Below the pieces are notes generated by a model that had not been told where the DNA came from, did no database searches, and worked only from the letters and a program-made list of their open reading frames with translations. Positions 1 through 8,200 of a DNA stretch of 44,502 nt are shown here, piece after piece. Each line of letters opens with the position of its first letter. Position 1 is the first letter of the stretch. This stretch comes from Bacillota bacterium (GTDB taxonomy: Bacteria > Bacillota > Clostridia > Acetivibrionales > DTU013). The position numbers and the translations under genes were made by a program. The DNA is taken from contig JAEYON010000110.1 in the NCBI GenBank assembly GCA_023411645.1, forward strand, positions 1 to 44,502, read 5' to 3'.

Positions 1-1312
1 TTCCCTCTTCCCCTTTATAAACATACAGATTACCTATCTGATCACCGGTGCCAAACCTTCCCTCGCTCATATTGAACTCTACAATTTGCTCCTTTTCATC
101 GTTCACATAATTCATCATTGCATATACTGAATCATCTGCAACGATTTCTCTGCTGACAATCTGATTGTTCGAATCTGCGACGATTGTCATGGTCGCAACG
201 GTTTGTTCGCCTTCAGGATCAAACGAATACTCCAGGTTTTCCCTGCTCATATCCAAATTCGACTTTAATTCCTCCAGCAGATCAGCCTTTTCATCTATAT
301 CCATATTATAGCTGGCAATACCGAATAGACCTGCCGGCATGTTTCTATACTGTGCGTAATCAACAATTCTGTTTAGTAATTCATCATCATTCCTTAATTC
401 CATCATTATTTTATCAAAAATAATATACATATTCTTTTCTAGCAGCTTAATTTCAACAAGCTTGTATTTATCAAGCTTAACAGCAGACCTGGCTCTTCCG
501 CTCTGCCATGTGTAAATGTCTATCGGATCATCGGGGCTGGTAACTGATATACAATCTGACGGTAAATTTTTATATGCAATTTTCATATACTTGTTGATTG
601 CCTTATCAAGCAGCTTCGTATCTTTATCCAGTTGATCTGTGACTTCAGCAAATGTTTTTAATTCTATATCCAGCTCAGAGCCGGTAAAGTTACTGATAGC
701 TTGCGTGATTTCGTCTTTTCTTACATAGAAGTTTCTATCGTACAGTGTGGGCAGCCCCACGCCCAGTAAATCTTTATCATTATATAGGATAGCATCTGCC
801 AGCAGGTTGTTTAAGTATTTGCAGCTTGCATAAAGCGCCGATTTTCCCTTGCTGTAATCAACCTGAACCTGTAACTCAAAATCATTCAGAATAGCACTTC
901 CTATGTCAAGGCCGCCGACTTCTGAGACAGTAACTCCGATATTCTTGCTGAAGGGCTTTACATCAGCAGCCTTCATGATTTTTTTATATGAATCGTTCAG
1001 CTTGATATTGTTATTGCGTGATTCCAGATATCCATACCATGTTTTTGGCGAAATCGCCCACAAGTTACTAATTACCAAAATACCTATTAAAATGACTGCA
1101 GCTACAGATGAAACAATAATAATCAGCTTCTTATTGCCTTTCTTTCGATATGCTGAACCTTTCCCGGTATCAAGTGAAGCTCCCTTCGTACTTTGTTCCG
1201 AGCTCCCCAGACCTTGCGGTTCATTCACTGTGCCCTGCGGCATAGCCGCTCCGCACGAATTACAGAACTTCGCCCCTTCGGCGGTCTGATTACCACACTT
1301 CGCACAATACAT
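1..1312 (-). CDS. Zinc-ribbon, single-pass membrane protein (3' end outside window)
   Basis: The start (ATG, complement of 1310-1312, after a GGGGG ribosome site) and N-terminus are visible; the C-terminus lies beyond base 1. The protein opens with a four-cysteine zinc ribbon, CAKCG at residues 3-7 and CNSCG at 18-22. A short polar linker follows, then one hydrophobic segment at about residues 60-80 (KKLIIIVSSVAAVILIGILV), then a long region of at least 350 residues with no motif I recognise. This resembles the many clostridial proteins with an N-terminal zinc ribbon, one membrane helix and an extracytoplasmic domain (DUF6583-like), whose function is unknown. The frame is open throughout 1-1312. 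It is probably monocistronic, being divergent from padR. Confidence 0.8.
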   Translation of the reverse strand, partial: MYCAKCGNQTAEGAKFCNSCGAAMPQGTVNEPQGLGSSEQSTKGASLDTGKGSAYRKKGNKKLIIIVSSVAAVILIGILVISNLWAISPKTWYGYLESRNNNIKLNDSYKKIMKAADVKPFSKNIGVTVSEVGGLDIGSAILNDFELQVQVDYSKGKSALYASCKYLNNLLADAILYNDKDLLGVGLPTLYDRNFYVRKDEITQAISNFTGSELDIELKTFAEVTDQLDKDTKLLDKAINKYMKIAYKNLPSDCISVTSPDDPIDIYTWQSGRARSAVKLDKYKLVEIKLLEKNMYIIFDKIMMELRNDDELLNRIVDYAQYRNMPAGLFGIASYNMDIDEKADLLEELKSNLDMSRENLEYSFDPEGEQTVATMTIVADSNNQIVSREIVADDSVYAMMNYVNDEKEQIVEFNMSEGRFGTGDQIGNLYVYKGEEG

Positions 1313-1350
1313 TAGAGTATCCCCCTTGCCATTTATTGATTATTTACACA

Positions 1351-1379
1351 ATTGTATCAATCAGAATGTCTTAAAGCAA
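1351..1379 (-). promoter_or_regulatory. Putative sigma-A promoter of the zinc-ribbon gene
   Basis: On the minus strand, TTGCTT (1379-1374) and TACAAT (1356-1351) are separated by 17 bases, about 40 bases upstream of the ATG at 1312. The match is moderate; no transcript evidence is available. Confidence 0.4.
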
Positions 1380-1443
1380 GAAGATTTACCCGAATGCATT
1401 TTGTGATAAAAGCTTTTAACTCATGATTACTTGCTTAGCGCTA

Positions 1444-1470
1444 TTGACAATTTTTTATGATTTATATAAT
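1444..1470 (+). promoter_or_regulatory. Promoter of padR
   Basis: TTGACA (1444-1449) and TATAAT (1465-1470) are perfect hexamers but with a short 15-base spacer. They lie about 45 bases upstream of the padR start. The short spacer could make the promoter weak or conformation-dependent. Confidence 0.55.
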
Positions 1471-1475
1471 ATGGT

Positions 1476-1492
1476 TATGTCAAAATAACATA
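1476..1492 (+). promoter_or_regulatory. PadR-like operator in the padR leader
   Basis: The inverted repeat TATGT-N7-ACATA begins 5 bases after the -10 hexamer. PadR-family repressors typically bind ATGT...ACAT dyads. Its core TGTCAAAAT-ACATAT is almost repeated at the same place in the promoter of the DUF362 gene (2125-2143), which suggests autoregulation and a shared regulon. Confidence 0.6.
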
Positions 1493-1512
1493 TATCAATA
1501 TAGGAGAATTTG

Positions 1513-2055
1513 ATGAAAGAGAGTACGAGTTATTATGTAATCCTTGGGATTTTAAGCTTTGGAGAGTTCTCGGGATATGATATTAAACGAAGGATAGAAA
1601 ACGAAATAGGACATTTTTATAAGGTTAGCAATGGCCAGATATATCCGGTGTTGAAAAAACTTGTTCTGCAGAAAAATGCTACTTGTGTTACGGAAAAAGG
1701 CGATGGAAGGCCGGATAGGAAGGTTTATACAATAACTGAGCAAGGCTTGGCCGTATTAAAGGAATGGCTGGAAAATGACACTGGCAGCGAACTGTTGCTT
1801 AGATTATTTTTCGGCAGTAATTTGCCAATCTCCAAAAACTTGGAGTTGATTAATGATATTAAGAAGAAAAAAGAAAGTCATCTTGAGACATATAACAATA
1901 TAGCGAATATCTTTAACCTGTCAACCATCAGCGAAACACGTGATTATTACAGTTATTTTACACTAAGGTTCGGTCAGTTGCTTAGTAACGCATATATCGA
2001 CTGGTGCAACGAAGTTACAGGTATTCTGCACTTATTGGATAAAGCGAAAAGATAA
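1513..2055 (+). CDS. PadR family transcriptional regulator
   Basis: This is a 180-residue repressor-type regulator. Residues 8-80 form the winged helix-turn-helix of PadR proteins, with the family signature GYDIKRRIE, GQIYPVLKKL, and the wing GRPDRKVYTITEQG. The rest is an alpha-helical C-terminal dimerisation region (Vir_act_alpha_C type), giving the usual length of about 180. ATG 1513 is preferred over TTG 1510 because AGGAG (1502-1506) is 6 bases from the ATG and only 3 from the TTG. PadR proteins are usually derepressed by a toxic or phenolic ligand or an antibiotic. The neighbouring lipoprotein and permease genes carry a matching operator, so they are the likely targets; the ligand cannot be read from the sequence. 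Confidence 0.9.
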   Translation: MKESTSYYVILGILSFGEFSGYDIKRRIENEIGHFYKVSNGQIYPVLKKLVLQKNATCVTEKGDGRPDRKVYTITEQGLAVLKEWLENDTGSELLLRLFFGSNLPISKNLELINDIKKKKESHLETYNNIANIFNLSTISETRDYYSYFTLRFGQLLSNAYIDWCNEVTGILHLLDKAKR

Positions 2056-2096
2056 TTTGCTTAATCTTTTATTCTCAAAGTCAGAAAATAATAATA

Positions 2097-2126
2097 TTGA
2101 CATTAATTGTTTCGCTGGATTATAAT
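2097..2126 (+). promoter_or_regulatory. Promoter of the DUF362-permease unit
   Basis: TTGACA (2097-2102), an 18-base spacer and TATAAT (2121-2126) form a near-ideal sigma-A promoter about 70 bases upstream of the DUF362 start. Confidence 0.7.
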
Positions 2127-2143
2127 GTGTCAAAAAGACATAT
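2125..2143 (+). promoter_or_regulatory. PadR-like operator overlapping the -10 of the DUF362 promoter
   Basis: The dyad ATGTGTC-AAAAA-GACATAT overlaps the last bases of the -10 hexamer. The left arm differs from the exact reverse complement of the right arm at one position. The core matches the dyad at 1476-1492 in sequence and in placement just after the -10, the expected geometry for one repressor controlling both promoters. Confidence 0.65.
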
Positions 2144-2204
2144 ATTAAATCGCAAATGATTCAAAGACATATTTCTACTTCAAGATATAAGGGGGAAATC
2201 TCAT

Positions 2205-3278
2205 ATGAGGCGTAATTGGCTGATAATCTTTATTTTAATGACAGTTCTTATTAGTTTTACAGGATGCGGAGCAAATAATTCTCAAAATGACATTCCTGAA
2301 CCGGCAACTCAGGAAATCAATACTGAAAAGACATCTGAAAAACAAGATAACCAAAGCTCAGAATTATCGACCGAGCCCGTTTCTGATACTACGGAAGCGG
2401 ATGCGTCCATAGTTTATATGACCAAAGACATCAGCCCTGAAGGACTTATGTCGATATACAAGGCTCTTGGCAGAGAAGCGTCGGGCAAGGTCGCAGTAAA
2501 GGTACATATGGGCGAGCCTGGCGGAAATAATTATCTTAATCCGGATCTTGTCAAGGATTTGGTTCTATCCGTCGATGGTACATTTGTAGACAGCAATACC
2601 GCTTATGGAGGCCTTAGGGCCAATACAGCCGCGCATATGCAGGCAGCTGAGGATCACGGCTTTACTGCTTATACTTCGGTAGATATCCTGGACTCAGAGG
2701 GTGAAATTAATCTTCCAATTAAAAATGGCAAGCATCTGAAAGAAGATGTTGTTGGCTCACATTACGAAAATTATGATTTCATAATTGTTCTTTCACATTT
2801 TAAGGGTCACTCTATGGGCGGCTTTGGTGGAGCGATTAAAAACATGTCCATTGGATTTGCTTCAACCAGAGGAAAGAATTTGATACACACCGCCGGTTTA
2901 TACGAAACAAACAAATGGTTGAGCGGTAATTACAGCCAGCTGGATTTTCTGGAGTCTATGGCTGAAGCTGCAAAAGCCATTGTTGATGATGCAGGTGATA
3001 ATATCCTGTACATAAATGTTATGAATAATCTGTCTGTTGACTGTGATTGTGACTCCAGCCCAGCCGCACCCTCGCTGGCAGACATCGGGATCCTTGCATC
3101 ACTTGATCCTGTTGCGCTTGACAAAGCTTGCGTAGATCTGATTCATTCAGCTGATGAAAAGGAAAGCAATACCCTGAGGATGAGGATAAAGGCAAGACAA
3201 GGAACACATACACTCGATTATGCAGAGGAGCTGGGCGTCGGAAGCCAAAAATATGAACTGGTGATGATCGATGATTGA
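2205..3278 (+). CDS. DUF362 domain lipoprotein
   Basis: This 357-residue protein has a lipoprotein signal peptide with lipobox FTGC (Cys21). An acidic Ser/Thr/Glu/Gln-rich linker runs to about residue 70, followed by a DUF362 domain (PF04015 type). Recognisable DUF362 features are KVHMGEPG, FVDSNTAYGG, the strongly conserved HFKGHSMGGFGGAIKN near residues 198-213, VDCDCDSS and SLDPVALDKACVDL. DUF362 proteins often carry a 4Fe-4S ferredoxin module; no second Cys cluster of that type is visible here. Its biochemical role is unknown. It overlaps the permease gene by 8 bases (ATG at 3271 inside its last codons), so the two are probably translated together and act together at the membrane. The start follows a GGGGGAAA ribosome site. 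Confidence 0.85.
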   Translation: MRRNWLIIFILMTVLISFTGCGANNSQNDIPEPATQEINTEKTSEKQDNQSSELSTEPVSDTTEADASIVYMTKDISPEGLMSIYKALGREASGKVAVKVHMGEPGGNNYLNPDLVKDLVLSVDGTFVDSNTAYGGLRANTAAHMQAAEDHGFTAYTSVDILDSEGEINLPIKNGKHLKEDVVGSHYENYDFIIVLSHFKGHSMGGFGGAIKNMSIGFASTRGKNLIHTAGLYETNKWLSGNYSQLDFLESMAEAAKAIVDDAGDNILYINVMNNLSVDCDCDSSPAAPSLADIGILASLDPVALDKACVDLIHSADEKESNTLRMRIKARQGTHTLDYAEELGVGSQKYELVMIDD

Positions 3279-4164
3279 TGCAGTCGAACGAGAATTGATA
3301 TATCTCTGGTATTACTTCACGATACAGTTCGAACAGATCTTCAAATATTGGCTGGCAGGCATAGTACTGGGATCCGTTATTTCGGTTTTTGGCAAGGATA
3401 AGATAAGTGCTTTGTTCTTCAGGATGCAAAACAGCCGCTGGGGCATATTCGGCATCATACCTGCAAGCCTTTTGGGCATTGCCTCACCGCTTTGCATGTA
3501 CGGAACGATTCCCATCGCAGCTTCTTTCTCAAAAAAAGGCATGCGGGATGACTGGCTGGCGGCGTTTATGATGGGTTCCATCCTGTTAAATCCTCAGCTG
3601 CTGATCATCAGTGCGGCTCTTGGGAAAACTGCACTGGCTATCCGTTTTTTATCATGCCTTTTATGCGGAATTGCCGCAGGAATCTGTATAAGTATTTTCT
3701 ACAGGAACAAGAAGTTTTTTGCTTTCTCTCGATTTGAGTCAGTGTCAACTAGAGATACCGACCCTAATATTCTTTTTAGGCTGATAAAGAACATCGGAAG
3801 GAATATAAAGGCAACCGGCGGCTATTTTCTGGCAGGCGTCATTCTTTCTGTACTTTTTCAGCGCTATGTACCGGCAGCTTCCTTTGCCGGTCTGTTTGGA
3901 AGCCAGCATCGATTCGGGGTGCTAATGGCTGCTACCATAGGCGTTCCGTTGTATGTTTGCGGTGGGGGAACTGTTCCGCTGCTGGCTGAGTGGCTGCAAT
4001 CCGGTATGAGCATGGGTGCTGCTGCAGCATTTATGATAACCGGGCCTGCGACAAAAATAACAAATCTCGGAGCTTTGAAGGCTGTCCTTGGAATTAAGCA
4101 GTTTATCTTTTATTTGGTGTTTGTTATTTTATTTGCTTTAATATCAGGTATAATAATTAACTAG
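3271..4164 (+). CDS. ArsP/DUF318-family permease
   Basis: This is a 297-residue polytopic membrane protein with roughly eight hydrophobic segments in two blocks separated by a basic loop at about residues 145-185. The first block contains SPLCMYGTIPIA and LLNPQ, the second GVPLYVCGGGTVPLL and ITGPATKITN. These are the duplicated substrate-site motifs of the ArsP_1/DUF318 permease family, which includes the methylarsenical exporter ArsP and the SO_0444 Cu/Zn efflux protein. The usual Cys-x-Cys of the first motif is reduced here to one Cys (CMYG), so the substrate may differ from arsenicals. It overlaps the DUF362 gene by 8 bases and is controlled by the same promoter and probably by PadR. Efflux is inferred from the family. 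Confidence 0.8.
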   Translation: MIDAVERELIYLWYYFTIQFEQIFKYWLAGIVLGSVISVFGKDKISALFFRMQNSRWGIFGIIPASLLGIASPLCMYGTIPIAASFSKKGMRDDWLAAFMMGSILLNPQLLIISAALGKTALAIRFLSCLLCGIAAGICISIFYRNKKFFAFSRFESVSTRDTDPNILFRLIKNIGRNIKATGGYFLAGVILSVLFQRYVPAASFAGLFGSQHRFGVLMAATIGVPLYVCGGGTVPLLAEWLQSGMSMGAAAAFMITGPATKITNLGALKAVLGIKQFIFYLVFVILFALISGIIIN

Positions 4165-4195
4165 ACTAAACACTTTTTATAAGAGGGAGACAAAC

Positions 4196-4846
4196 ATGTC
4201 ATTCAAAGCAGTAATATTTGATCTGGACGGTACGCTGCTCGACACTATCGAGGATCTCGGCGATTCGATGAATAGCGTGCTTGCAAGAAATGGTTATCCT
4301 GTACATGACACTGAAGCCTATAAGTATTTTGTCGGAGACGGAGTCAGAGCTCTTGTTCAAAGAGCGCTGCCCGAAAATAAACGCACCGCAGAGGAGATCG
4401 ACCGGTCTGTGTCTGCAATGCAGGCGGAGTATGCCGTAAGATGGGCGGACAAGACTGTCCTTTACCCCGGAATGGCCGGTTTACTGGACGGCCTGGCGAA
4501 AAAGGGGCTTAGGTGTGCGGTTCTCTCAAATAAACCGGATACATTCACAAAGCAAATCATTGAAAAATTACTGTCCGACTGGACCTTTTTTCCTGTATTC
4601 GGAGAACGGCAGGGCGTACCCAAAAAACCGAATCCTGCCAGTGCACTGGAGATTGCGCAGATTCTGGAGGTTCGACCTGAAGAGTGCCTTTATATCGGCG
4701 ATACCGGCGTAGATATGAAGACTGGCAATGCAGCCGGTATGTTTGCTGTTGGTGTGCTCTGGGGATTTCGTAAGGAAGATGAACTGCTGGAAAACGGGGC
4801 CAGAGTATTGGCCGCAGAACCTGCCGATATTTTAAAACTATTGTAA
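4196..4846 (+). CDS. HAD-superfamily phosphatase, phosphoglycolate phosphatase-like
   Basis: This is a 216-residue HAD subfamily IA hydrolase. Motif I DLDGTLLDT is at residues 9-17 (nucleophile Asp9, acid/base Asp11). Motif II is LSNKPD near residue 110, motif III the lysine region PKKPNPASAL, and motif IV GDTGVDMKTG. A helical cap domain lies between motifs I and II. This arrangement matches Gph/PGPase-type enzymes, but HAD-IA substrate specificity cannot be read from motifs. A GAGGGAG ribosome site precedes the ATG. It follows the permease gene by 31 bases and could be read from the same transcript, though no functional link is obvious. Confidence 0.88.
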   Translation: MSFKAVIFDLDGTLLDTIEDLGDSMNSVLARNGYPVHDTEAYKYFVGDGVRALVQRALPENKRTAEEIDRSVSAMQAEYAVRWADKTVLYPGMAGLLDGLAKKGLRCAVLSNKPDTFTKQIIEKLLSDWTFFPVFGERQGVPKKPNPASALEIAQILEVRPEECLYIGDTGVDMKTGNAAGMFAVGVLWGFRKEDELLENGARVLAAEPADILKLL

Positions 4847-4862
4847 CATACAGCCATCAGTT

Positions 4863-4892
4863 CGGTCATGCAGTTCTAACACGGTATGACCG
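4863..4892. repeat. Inverted repeat between convergent genes, possible bidirectional terminator
   Basis: CGGTCAT (4863-4869) and ATGACCG (4886-4892) can form a 7-bp stem with a 16-base loop. It sits in the 48-base gap between the ends of two converging genes. No U-tract follows on either strand, so termination is uncertain. Confidence 0.35.
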
Positions 4893-4894
4893 GA

Positions 4895-5086
4895 TTAATC
4901 GAGCCGCAGTTCAGACGCAATACCTTGAAGATGCTTTTTGGAGCAGCCTTTTCCGTTCCAATAACTGCAGGAACTGCAGGTTAAATCCCCTGAATAGTTA
5001 ACTCGGCTGCTGTGACCATATTTAGAGTAATTGCAGGATCTTGCAATTGTTGAAAGGTTGTCCTCATTACAATCATAAATATCCAT
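4895..5086 (-). CDS. Small cysteine-containing protein, unknown function
   Basis: This is a 63-residue ORF with ATG at 5086 and a perfect GGAGGG ribosome site 5 bases upstream, the main reason to accept it as a gene. It is hydrophilic with five Cys: C6, C18, and a C-terminal group C37-SS-C40-x7-C48 followed by a Lys-Lys. The pattern could hold a metal or disulphides, but I do not recognise a named family. It lies just downstream of pcrA, same strand, with a 143-base gap. The ribosome site and ordered Cys pattern argue against a chance ORF. Confidence 0.6.
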   Translation of the reverse strand: MDIYDCNEDNLSTIARSCNYSKYGHSSRVNYSGDLTCSSCSYWNGKGCSKKHLQGIASELRLD

Positions 5087-5229
5087 TGGATCCCTCCGGC
5101 AAACTGTTCAAAAATGATAAATCCAGTATATCATGCAGGCTTATTATTCGCATTTCACCTGCGCAATATACCGGATTTTAATTATCCTCCCAGTTGTTTG
5201 CAGCTTCTAAGATGTATGACAGCCACGTG

Positions 5230-8200
5230 TCACAGCTTCACTAAATTGGCAAATGCGGCCATCAACCTTTTCATACCTGTATTCTTAAATTCAATCTCCA
5301 GCACATACTCACCATTATCCAGTGTAACGGACTTGATTCTTCCGATACCGAATTTTTTATGAACCACCTTATCCCCGGCTTTGTAATCAGTAAACGGTCC
5401 GTTCCCGGTTGTATCATTGCCGGCGGCACTGACACCTGGAAATACATTTCTTGACGACGCGCCAAAAGTAGGTTCACCTGTGCTATAGACCGATCCACCT
5501 ATGCCAAACGCCGATCTGCCTGCGCCAAAGCCAAGGCTCCCATAGCTTCCCTCTCCGCTGCTGTTACTGTTGCCGTTTCTGCCGACGAAGCTCTCTGCCT
5601 GTCTTTCACGTCTTCCTCTGACCTCAAGCAGCTCACAGGGTATCTCCTTCATGAACCTGGATCCTCTGTTGTAAGTGGTATTCCCGAAAAGAGTTCTGCT
5701 GCAGGTGCTGGTCAGATACAAATTTTCTCTTGCACGCGTGATACCGACATAGCAAAGTCTGCGTTCCTCCTCCAGCTTATCCTCACTTTCCATTGAACGC
5801 ATTCCGGGGAAAACACCTTCCTCAAAACCCGGAATAAAGACGACAGGAAACTCAAGGCCTTTGGCGCTGTGGAGCGTCATAAGCACTACATGATCCCTCT
5901 CCCCTTCAAGGTCATCAATATCAGACACCAGCATAACATTTGCAAGGTAGGCCTCCAATCCCTTTTCCTCACTCTGTGTCTCAAACTCGATAGCTCCGGA
6001 AATCAATTCTTGTATATTCTCGATTCTTGTCCTGGCTTCATCGGTTTCTTCCGCCTTAAGTTCAGTGAGTATTCCTGATTTGTTGATTACCACATCGATC
6101 AGCTCCTGTACGCTGAGGCTTTCAGCTTGAGCCTTGAAGCTGTTGATCATGTCAACAAACTCAGCCAGCTTTGATGCGGACCTTTTTAGCTCGGGAACCT
6201 CATGGGCGGACGAAATGACGGAATAAATGCTGCAGCTTCTCTGCAATGCAATCCCCTCGGCAGTCTCTAATGTAGTGTTGCCAATTCCGCGCCTGGGAAC
6301 GTTAATAATTCTCTTTAACGCTACATCGTCGGCGGGATTTTGTATAAGCCGAAGATAAGCAATAATATCCTTGATTTCCTTCCTGTCATAAAAGCGCAGA
6401 CCGCCAAAAATACGATAGGGTATACCTGATTTCATAAAGGCTTCCTCAAGCACACGGGACTGGGCATTGATCCTGTACAGCAAAGCAAAGTCCATGTATC
6501 TCCTATTCCCGCTCCTGATGCTTCTTTCGATCTCTCCAACAATAAATGCGGCTTCCTCACGTTCATTGTCCGCTTCAAAATACAAGATTCCCTCTCCACG
6601 GCCATTTTCCGTCCAGAGAGTCTTGCTCTTTCTTCCCAAATTGTTTTTGATTACATGATTTGCTGCGTCCAGTATGGTTTTGGTGGACCGGTAATTTTGC
6701 TCCAGCTTTATGACCCTTGTGTCTTTGAATTCTTTTTCAAAGTCAAGGATATTACGGATATCAGCGCCCCTCCATCCATATATGGAATTATGTATAACTA
6801 TATCATTACAAATATACTGTCTGAGATGAGGTACAGAAATATCAAATACTTCACCAACATAGTCTTCAAATTCGACAGATTCAATAATATCCTCTTTTAT
6901 CATCCCGTTTTCAAGTACAGCTATGCTCATTGATGGCTTCATATGAGAAAATGGCATATATGAAAAACTTTGATTCTCAGTAAGCTTTGCCTTTTTGATA
7001 ATCTCAAGACTTTCACTTATCTGAGATATTTTTATTGCATAGCTATCAGCTTCATCATATTCCTTTCTTTCTGTTTCTATCCGCCATGTATTTCGATTAC
7101 CGTTTCTTACTGGGAAAGAAGCATTGTCAGCGCTTTTCTTTAGTTCATTACCTGATGTATTTAAGCATATCCTATGGCTATGCCAGCCTGACTCAATACC
7201 AGTTTTTTTTCCGCCAAATGAAGTAACATTAATTATTTGTCTATATGTCTGACCACGAATAACAGCATTGCAAACATGGTGAGGATATTCAAAAAACATA
7301 CATAGATCATTTAAAAGTTTCTCAGCGGCAGTTTCTGTATCTATTTGATTGAAAATAGCATCAATTGATGGTTGTGTTAAAGTAATTCCTCTAGAACAGC
7401 AATGAAAAACCGTAGTAGGTATTCCATACTTAAATGCATAAAACTGTTCATAAAAAGCAGCCTGCTCTTTATCCTGTGTTATATGCAAAATCCACATTTT
7501 ATCACTATGCTCCTGGTTCAATCTAACAAACAGCCCGTTAACAACTTCATTCTTTCTACTGCGTACACCTTGTGTTTGACCTATACGATAGCCAACACCT
7601 TTTTTATACATAAGATAAACATAATAGATACCTTGTTGTGCATTAATTTTAGCAAATCCAACATGATTGGGAGTGCCTTTGATTACTTTTCCTGACTTTG
7701 TACAAATATTAACTATTGTCCCTTTATAGTTTTTTCTAATTACTTTCTCGACCTGACCAACCATTGTTTCACCACAACCTGCGGCACATATTACCTTTTG
7801 TCCATCTTGTATATCTTCTATAAAACGCAGCCCTGTTGGAGTTTGAATTTGCGAACCTTTAACGATGCACTGATCGTCATCGCCAACTACACAGAGGTTC
7901 TTATAATGATTTGCCAGCAGGCTGATCAGGGTATACTGCGCCTTGTTGGTATCCTGATACTCATCGACCATGATGTACTTGAATTTCCTTTGATAATATT
8001 CCATCACGGGCGGGTGATCCAGAAAGAGCTTGATTGTCATCATGATAATATCGTCAAAATCAAGAGCGTTATTGTTCCTGAGCTTTTTCTGATAAAGCTC
8101 ATAAATACGCGCTATCTTACCAAGCCTATAATCCGAGCCGGCCTCTGCAGCAAATTCGGCAGGCTCCTTCAATTCATCCTTAGCCCTTCCGATTTTGGAA

